Assembly: GCA_033026295.1 (NCBI GenBank)
Contig: CM065179.1
Location: 1,248,501-1,312,500, forward strand
DNA length: 64,000 nucleotides
Reading direction: 5' to 3'
Origin: Channa striata
Lineage: Eukaryota; Chordata; Actinopteri; Anabantiformes; Channidae
A program made the position numbers and the translations under genes. A model generated the notes under the pieces. The model saw only the letters and a program-made list of their open reading frames with translations. It searched no databases and was not told where the DNA came from. Of this stretch, positions 61,595 through 64,000 are shown in pieces. Within the stretch, counting starts at the first letter, position 1; the number at the start of each line of letters is the position of its first letter.

Positions 61595-61884
61595 TGCTTG
61601 GACTCACCTGTTCTGTAGAATATCTGCACATTATCACTTATTCTCTACTGTAGGGATCAACAGAAAACACTTTCACAGTAAAACACTAATGTCGAGGGCT
61701 GGGCATCGCGTCTGTGAACATCTACGTACTCACTGCAGTCGCAGGGTGATTAGCACTTTAGTAAGGTTTTTAAACATGGAACCCAAAGGACTAAACTTAA
61801 CCCAAGCGCATTGATTGGCCCAAACAGCACAGTTTTTGGCACTTTGAAATCAACGTAGAGAAATGTTTCTAACAAATATAAAAA

Positions 61885-62205
61885 ATCACCCAGGAACTTA
61901 GGTCCAGGAACTTTCCTTGGGGTAAATTCCTCAAGGGAACTGGGATTTCATTCCAGGAGCAAGAAAAAAATCTTGGGAAACATTTAGCAAATACATGTAC
62001 ACGTGCTGCATGTTCTTTTGACTAATTTAGCACTCCAGGACCCGACCTGGTAGTTCCTGGACCCACAGATACCATAGTGACCCAACTAGTGACTTTATAT
62101 ATTTTTTTGAGTTGTAGAACTTAGACTCTGGAGCAAAATGTACCCCCAGGTTCCTTCCTACAAGAGTGGCATTCCCCTAATTTTCCTCAAAAGCTTCCTG
62201 GTCCT
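61885..62205. repeat. Probable dispersed repeat in gorab 3' UTR
   Basis: Contains several related phrases on both strands (AGGTCCAGGAACTTTCC, TAGTTCCTGGACCC, CAGGTTCCTTCC), suggesting an imperfect inverted-repeat element. Recognised from general familiarity with teleost repeats only; the family is not identified. Confidence 0.35.
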
Positions 62206-62315
62206 TTGTTTTTTTTTTTTTTTTTTTTTTTTTTAAAGGACATTTGAAATATGTTTTTAGTTTGTATGCCTACATAAATTTTTAACACGGTGTTTATATT
62301 ATTTTCATGTACTGT

Positions 62316-62321
62316 AATAAA
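62316..62321 (+). terminator. Polyadenylation signal AATAAA for gorab
   Basis: Canonical signal 722 bp after the gorab stop, following a T-rich stretch. Confidence 0.6.
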
Positions 62322-62630
62322 TCTCTGATTATCTTCAGAAACGTCTTAACGGGTTTCTGATTTACGTCAACATTGTGCCAGTTTTAGGTTTGTGGGTGGC
62401 TGCTTGTATTTATGCCTATAACTTCTTTCATTAAATGGAAACAGACTGCGCAGAAAGGTAACATAGGTATTTGTTTCAAATGTTGCCTACTGTATTTGAA
62501 CTAGTTTTGAAATGGTCCAAATGATGCCCAGCCCTCCGTATATTTGTACCTGTAGGACGAAGAGAATCATGTTCAGCTGCAAAGTACTGTATCACACAAC
62601 CATTATTTTCTGTTGGTTGCTTTTTTTTTT

Positions 62631-62649
62631 GTGTGTGTGTGTGTGTGTG
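62631..62649. repeat. GT microsatellite
   Basis: Nine GT units after a run of T in the gorab downstream flank. Confidence 0.9.
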
Positions 62650-64000
62650 CTTTGAACAAGAACTCTCTTTCCAAACATGTGGTTTTACATCACATGTGGA
62701 TTATCTCCGTGAGCAAAGGTTAAACTCAACAGATGACAACAGTTTTTGATTGTTGTCTCTTTGGTGGCAAGAATGAAGAATGGGTTCTGTTTACTTCCTG
62801 GAAGAAACTGTCTTTCATGCCACAGGAGCTGAGCATTAATCTGTGTCTATTGTAAACAGAAACTCTCCTGTCTTATGCGTTGTAGATGAACATGTTAGCT
62901 GGTTCCTGGGCTTGTGTTTCACAAAGCTAATTCTAGTCTTGTCAGTGCAGCCGAGGAGCAGCGGGCCTCCTGAACGGTAAGACGATATCTGTTAACGTAT
63001 GTACGAATGCTTTCAGCTGCATGTGTTTCTGCACAGTTTACTTTCCCTCGCTGCACATGGAACAACGTGTCGAAAATAATATATGACAATAATCTAATGT
63101 TAAACTTTGTTTATGTGGGCAACATCAAAGCTTGATTTATTAGTTTGAATGTCCTCAAGAAAATGCAAAGATGTTATTTAACTGGGGCAAATATAAAAAA
63201 GGTAATATTTAGACACACTAGTAGGATATTTTACTAAAATAAAGAGCATATTTTTCTGTTGGGAATTTTTGTCCTCACCTAATTGTTTTACATTTTGATG
63301 ATGAGTTGTCTGCAGGACTGGAGCTTGTGGTCCTGGAAGGAATTTGCACAGGAGAGAGCGCGAGAAAGAGAGAGGGAGAGCGAGCACTGTGGGACTCCCG
63401 TCGCTTTTTCAGGTCGTTTTTAAAGTGCAGTAAGTGTTTCTGTAAAGAGCTTTAAGATTTTACAGCACTCTGGTCACATCTGGTCATCTGAAGGAGAGAC
63501 CATAAAAGCAGCTTTTTAAATTAGTTTGGAGGTAGAAGTTGGGACAGGGAGAGTGGCCACTGTAACGTCTGTCCCTGCAGAAACTGCAAGGCCAGACGTC
63601 CTCAGAACCAGATCCCAGCTCAAAATGTGACCAGAATATTGTAGAGATACTTCAATTACTTGATTATTTCCACTCAGTCTTCAGTGTCACTGTAAAACCA
63701 AAAATCAATCATCGAATGTAAAGATTATATTTAGAATAATTTTGACTTACTTATACTTTTGTGTTGTCCCGAAGGAAATGTACTTTTTACTCTGCTACGC
63801 TTATTTGACAGCTGCAGTCACTTTATTCTTCAGGTTCCTATTGAGTATGACACGTTCATGCCCTAATGTGGTGGTTAAAAATGCATTGAAACAAGACAAA
63901 TATATTCAATATATTCAGTGTTTTAAAGCAACTCATTTTTTTTATCCTCTTCTGGGTCTTTCGGGCCACAGAAATTCACTTGTCTTTGCAACAATTTTAA

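Larger units (their letters stand above)
61595..64000. other. gorab 3' UTR and downstream flank
   Basis: No protein-coding exon recognised. A run of 26 T (62209-62234) and a GT run (62631-62649) are present. Purine-rich GAGA sequence at about 63352-63385 sits between possible splice signals (see findings). PRRX1, the neighbour expected in other vertebrates, is not seen. Confidence 0.6.

Noticed and set aside
1..64000. CRISPR arrays, operons, prokaryotic mobile elements or defence systems
   Set aside because: The window is intron-containing vertebrate DNA; its repeats are microsatellites and retroelements with no direct-repeat/spacer structure.

Overview
The window is vertebrate nuclear DNA, most probably from a percomorph teleost. 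This is inferred from long CA/GT microsatellites, compact genes with short GT-AG introns, and teleost-type SINE, L2/CR1-like LINE and Tc1-like remnants. Three protein-coding genes can be reconstructed exon by exon, with every splice phase consistent. They stand in the order known (from memory) for human 1q24: kifap3 (minus strand), ntmt2/mettl11b (plus) and gorab (plus). In other vertebrates the next gene is PRRX1, which is not visible here and would lie to the right.

Layout. (1) 1-16598, minus: kifap3, the non-motor subunit of heterotrimeric kinesin-2. Sixteen coding exons (616 codons) run from the start codon at 16598 to the window edge; the last exons lie outside. One intron (11719-11912) has non-canonical AT-AC ends with U12-type splice signals. 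Intron 1 carries a CA array of about 485 bp. (2) 16599-18933: divergent intergenic segment with the GC-rich kifap3 promoter. (3) 18934-26441, plus: ntmt2, an N-terminal protein methyltransferase, four exons, 293 aa. (4) 26442-57649: a gene desert of about 31 kb with no supportable coding gene. It holds microsatellites, SINE/LINE fragments, a decayed Tc1-like transposon with about 300-bp inverted arms, a degenerate minisatellite, and several long blocks of complex, motif-rich sequence that look like conserved non-coding elements. (5) 57650-61594, plus: gorab, a golgin/Rab6- and SCYL1-binding coiled-coil protein, five exons, 351 aa, with a YY1-type motif upstream and a polyadenylation signal at 62316. 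(6) 61595-64000: gorab 3' UTR and flank, no gene recognised.

The three genes do not form a pathway: kifap3 serves microtubule transport and cilia, ntmt2 N-terminal methylation, and gorab the Golgi. Their linkage is more plausibly explained by an old regulatory block in which the desert carries long-range enhancers, in other vertebrates associated with PRRX1. That is inference; no conservation search could be run. No new protein-coding system was found. The strongest unusual features are the AT-AC intron in kifap3, the candidate regulatory blocks in the desert, and several near-perfect hairpins.
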